From NCBI GenBank assembly GCA_032718475.1, contig JAUCBJ010007635.1, positions 1-64,000 on the forward strand: 64,000 nt of DNA, given 5' to 3'. The notes beneath the pieces are model-generated. The model was not told the origin of the DNA. It made no database searches and was given only the letters and a program-made list of their open reading frames with translations. The DNA comes from Nemertoderma westbladi (lineage: Eukaryota; Xenacoelomorpha; Nemertodermatida; Nemertodermatidae). The stretch's first letter is position 1. Every line of letters starts with the position of its first letter. Made by a program: the position numbers and the translations under genes. Shown here piece by piece: positions 62,001 to 64,000 of the stretch.

Positions 62001-62460
62001 CACAGTTGTATGGCTATTCCGTATGCAATAACTAACTTTCACTTTCACAGTTGTATGGCTATTCCGTATGCAATAACTATTTTTCTCTTTCACAGTTGTA
62101 TGGCTATTCCGTATGCAATAACTATTTTTCTCTTTCACAGTTGTATAGCTATTCCGTATGCAATAACTAACTTTCACTTTCACAGTTGTATGGCTATTCC
62201 GTATGCAATAACTATTTTTCTCTTTCACAGTTGTATGGCTATTCCGTATGCAATAACTAACTTTCACTTTCACAGTTGTATGGCTATTCCGTATGCAATA
62301 ACTAACTTTCACTTTCACAGTTGTATGGCTATTCCGTATACAATAACTAACTTTCATTTTCCTAGTTGTATGGCTATTCCGTATACAATAACTATTTTTC
62401 TCTTTCACAGTTGTATGTCTATTCCGTATGCAATAACTATTTTTCTCTTTCACAGTTGTA
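50001..62460 (+). repeat. Satellite domain 4, types B and D with nested higher-order repeats
   Basis: Types B and D dominate. Block 50.63-51.93 kb recurs at about 53.69-54.77 kb (offset 3,068 bp). Block 51.93-53.4 kb recurs at 58.35-59.64 kb (offset 6,418 bp) with the same rare monomers (GTATGTAATAAC, CTAACATTCATTTTCCGAG) and a few whole-monomer indels. Four short TATG-delimited blocks at 54774-55825 are 274, 229, 274 and 274 bp long. Confidence 0.88.
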
Positions 62461-64000
62461 TGGCTATTCCGTATGCAATAACTAACTTTCACTTTCACAG
62501 TTGTATGGCTATTCCGTATGCAATAACTAACTTTCACTTTCACAGTTGTATGGCTATTCCCTATGCAATAACTAACTTTCACTTTCACAGTTGTATGGCT
62601 ATTCCGTATGCAATAACTAACTTTCACTTTCACAGTTGTATGGCTATTCCGTATGCAATAACTAACTTTCACTTTCACAGTTGTATAGCTATTCCGTATG
62701 CAATAACTAACTTTCATTTTCACAGTTGTATGGCTATTCCGTATGCAATAACTAACTTTCACTTTCACAGTTGTATGGCTATTCCGTATGCAATAACTAA
62801 CTTTCACTTTCACAGTTGTATGGCTATTCCGTATGCAATAACTAACTTTCACTTTCACAGTTGTATGGCTATTCCGTATGCAATAACTAACTTTCACTTT
62901 CACAGTTGTATGGCTATTCCCTATGCAATAACTAACTTTCACTTTCACAGTTGTATGGCTATTCCGTATGCAATAACTAACTTTCACTTTCACAGTTGTA
63001 TAGCTATTCCGTATGCAATAACTAACTTTCACTTTCACAGTTGTATGGCTATTCCGTATGCAATAACTAACCTTCTCTTTCACAGTTGTATAGCTATTCC
63101 GTATGCAATAACTAACTTTCACTTTCACAGTTGTATGGCTATTCCGTATGCAATAACTATTTTTCTCTTTCACAGTTGTATAGCTATTCCGTATGCAATA
63201 ACTAACTTTCACTTTCACAGTTGTATGGCTATTCCGTATGCAATAACTATTTTTCTCTTTCACAGTTGTATGGCTATTCCGTATGCAATAACTAACTTTC
63301 ACTTTCACAGTTGTATGGCTATTCCGTATGCAATAACTAACTTTCACTTTCACAGTTGTATGGCTATTCCCTATGCAATAACTAACTTTCACTTTCACAG
63401 TTGTATGGCTATTCCGTATGCAATAACTAACTTTCACTTTCACAGTTGTATGGCTATTCCGTATGCAATAACTAACTTTCACTTTCACAGTTGTATAGCT
63501 ATTCCGTATGCAATAACTAACTTTCACTTTCACAGTTGTATGGCTATTCCGTATGCAATAACTAACTTTCACTTTCACAGTTGTATGGCTATTCCGTATG
63601 CAATAACTAACTTTCACTTTCACAGTTGTATGGCTATTCCGTATGCAATAACTAACTTTCACTTTCACAGTTGTATGGCTATTCCGTATGCAATAACTAA
63701 CTTTCACTTTCACAGTTGTATGGCTATTCCCTATGCAATAACTAACTTTCACTTTCACAGTTGTATGGCTATTCCGTATGCAATAACTAACTTTCACTTT
63801 CACAGTTGTATGGCTATTCCGTATGCAATAACTAACTTTCACTTTCACAGTTGTATGGCTATTCCGTATGCAATAACTAACTTTCACTTTCACAGTTGTA
63901 TGGCTATTCCGTATGCAATAACTAACTTTCACTTTCACAGTTGTATGGCTATTCCGTATGCAATAACTAACTTTCACTTTCACAGTTGTATGGCTATTCC
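62461..64000 (+). repeat. Satellite domain 5, mostly type A with a CCCTATGC marker
   Basis: Type B becomes rare again (only near 63150 and 63250). The variant ATTCCCTATGCAATA occurs at about 62559, 62919, 63369 and 63729, spaced 360, 450 and 360 bp (8, 10 and 8 monomers), which indicates a higher-order repeat continuing past the window. Confidence 0.85.

Larger units (their letters stand above)
22799..64000 (+). repeat. 45-bp satellite array, about 915 monomers, open at the right edge
   Basis: Head-to-tail monomers of 45 bp: GTTGTATGGCTATTCCGTAT, then GCAATAACTAAC, then TTTCACTTTCACA. The array starts with imperfect units at about 22799 and continues to the last base of the window. Common variants are type A (AACTAACTTTCACTTTCACAG), B (AACTATTTTTCTCTTTCACAG), C (TTTCATTTTCCGAG), D (TTTCTCTTTCACAG), plus GTATACAATA, GTATTCAATA, CAGGG and CACTG forms. 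Because 45 is divisible by three, long open frames exist on both strands (for example 34198-39942); these are not genes. If gene 2 is intact the array is intronic, otherwise it is a satellite block abutting a truncated gene. Confidence 0.98.

Noticed and set aside
22866-64000. Very long ORFs on both strands in the satellite (up to ~1,900 codons at 34198-39942), encoding 15-residue repeats such as MAIPYAITNFHFHSC
   Set aside because: A 45-bp monomer without stops in a frame gives open frames automatically. Both strands are open at once, frames end wherever a TATG gain occurs, and there is no start context, domain or splice support.
22799-64000. CRISPR array
   Set aside because: There are no unique spacers: the repeats are directly contiguous and the genome is eukaryotic.

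Overview
The window is eukaryotic, almost certainly from an animal. It has immunoglobulin-superfamily exons bounded by phase-1 introns with GT..AG sites, a Penelope-like retroelement, and very large tandem-repeat arrays in AT-rich sequence. A marine invertebrate is plausible, but the species cannot be read from the sequence. There are no bacterial features (operons, ribosome binding sites, CRISPR).

Layout. (1) 937-8255, plus strand: the 3' part of a type I membrane Ig/FN3 receptor gene ('gene 1'). Its exons are an Ig-Ig exon (937-1524), an Ig-FN3 exon (5816-6424) and a terminal transmembrane/cytoplasmic-tail exon (7435-8255). All junctions are phase 1, so the exons join in frame; the 5' exons lie left of the window. 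The first visible intron is filled by two arrays of an 86-bp repeat that copies the end of the Ig-Ig exon together with its splice donor. (2) 8256-9460: 3' UTR with a poly(A) signal, a 39-bp minisatellite, then unremarkable sequence. (3) 9461-14730: a Penelope-like element on the minus strand, with reverse transcriptase and GIY-YIG endonuclease. It is flanked by inverted ~0.67-kb copies of its own 3' end and is expanded by in-frame minisatellites, one of them inside the RT core. (4) 14731-17013: AT-rich spacer with GC-rich dispersed repeats and a (CCCGAG)n microsatellite. (5) 17014-21897 and beyond: the 5' part of a paralogous receptor gene ('gene 2'). A signal-peptide/N-domain/Ig exon (17014-17881) is followed by an Ig-Ig exon (21298-21897) that is a close paralogue of 937-1524. 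The intron between them carries a 676-bp tandem duplication with hairpin/TIR-like arms. (6) 22799-64000: a satellite of about 915 copies of a 45-bp monomer, running off the right edge. If gene 2 is intact, this satellite lies in the intron that follows its Ig-Ig exon, the same intron that holds the 86-bp arrays in gene 1.

Main points of interest. Two paralogous receptor genes have the same intron invaded by unrelated tandem arrays. In gene 1 the unit is a duplicated 5' splice site. In gene 2 every monomer resembles a 3' splice site (CTAAC, pyrimidine tract, CAG) and, on the opposite strand, an interferon-regulatory-factor element (GAAANNGAAA). The satellite has subtype domains and nested higher-order repeats, including a ~1.3-kb block repeated 6,418 bp away. 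The long ORFs on both strands of the satellite (up to ~1,900 codons) follow from a 45-bp period divisible by three and are not called as genes. The gene-1 tail carries four Tyr-x-Asn motifs typical of GRB2-type SH2 ligands, which suggests signalling; with the patchy divergence between paralogues, an immune or recognition role is possible but is inference.
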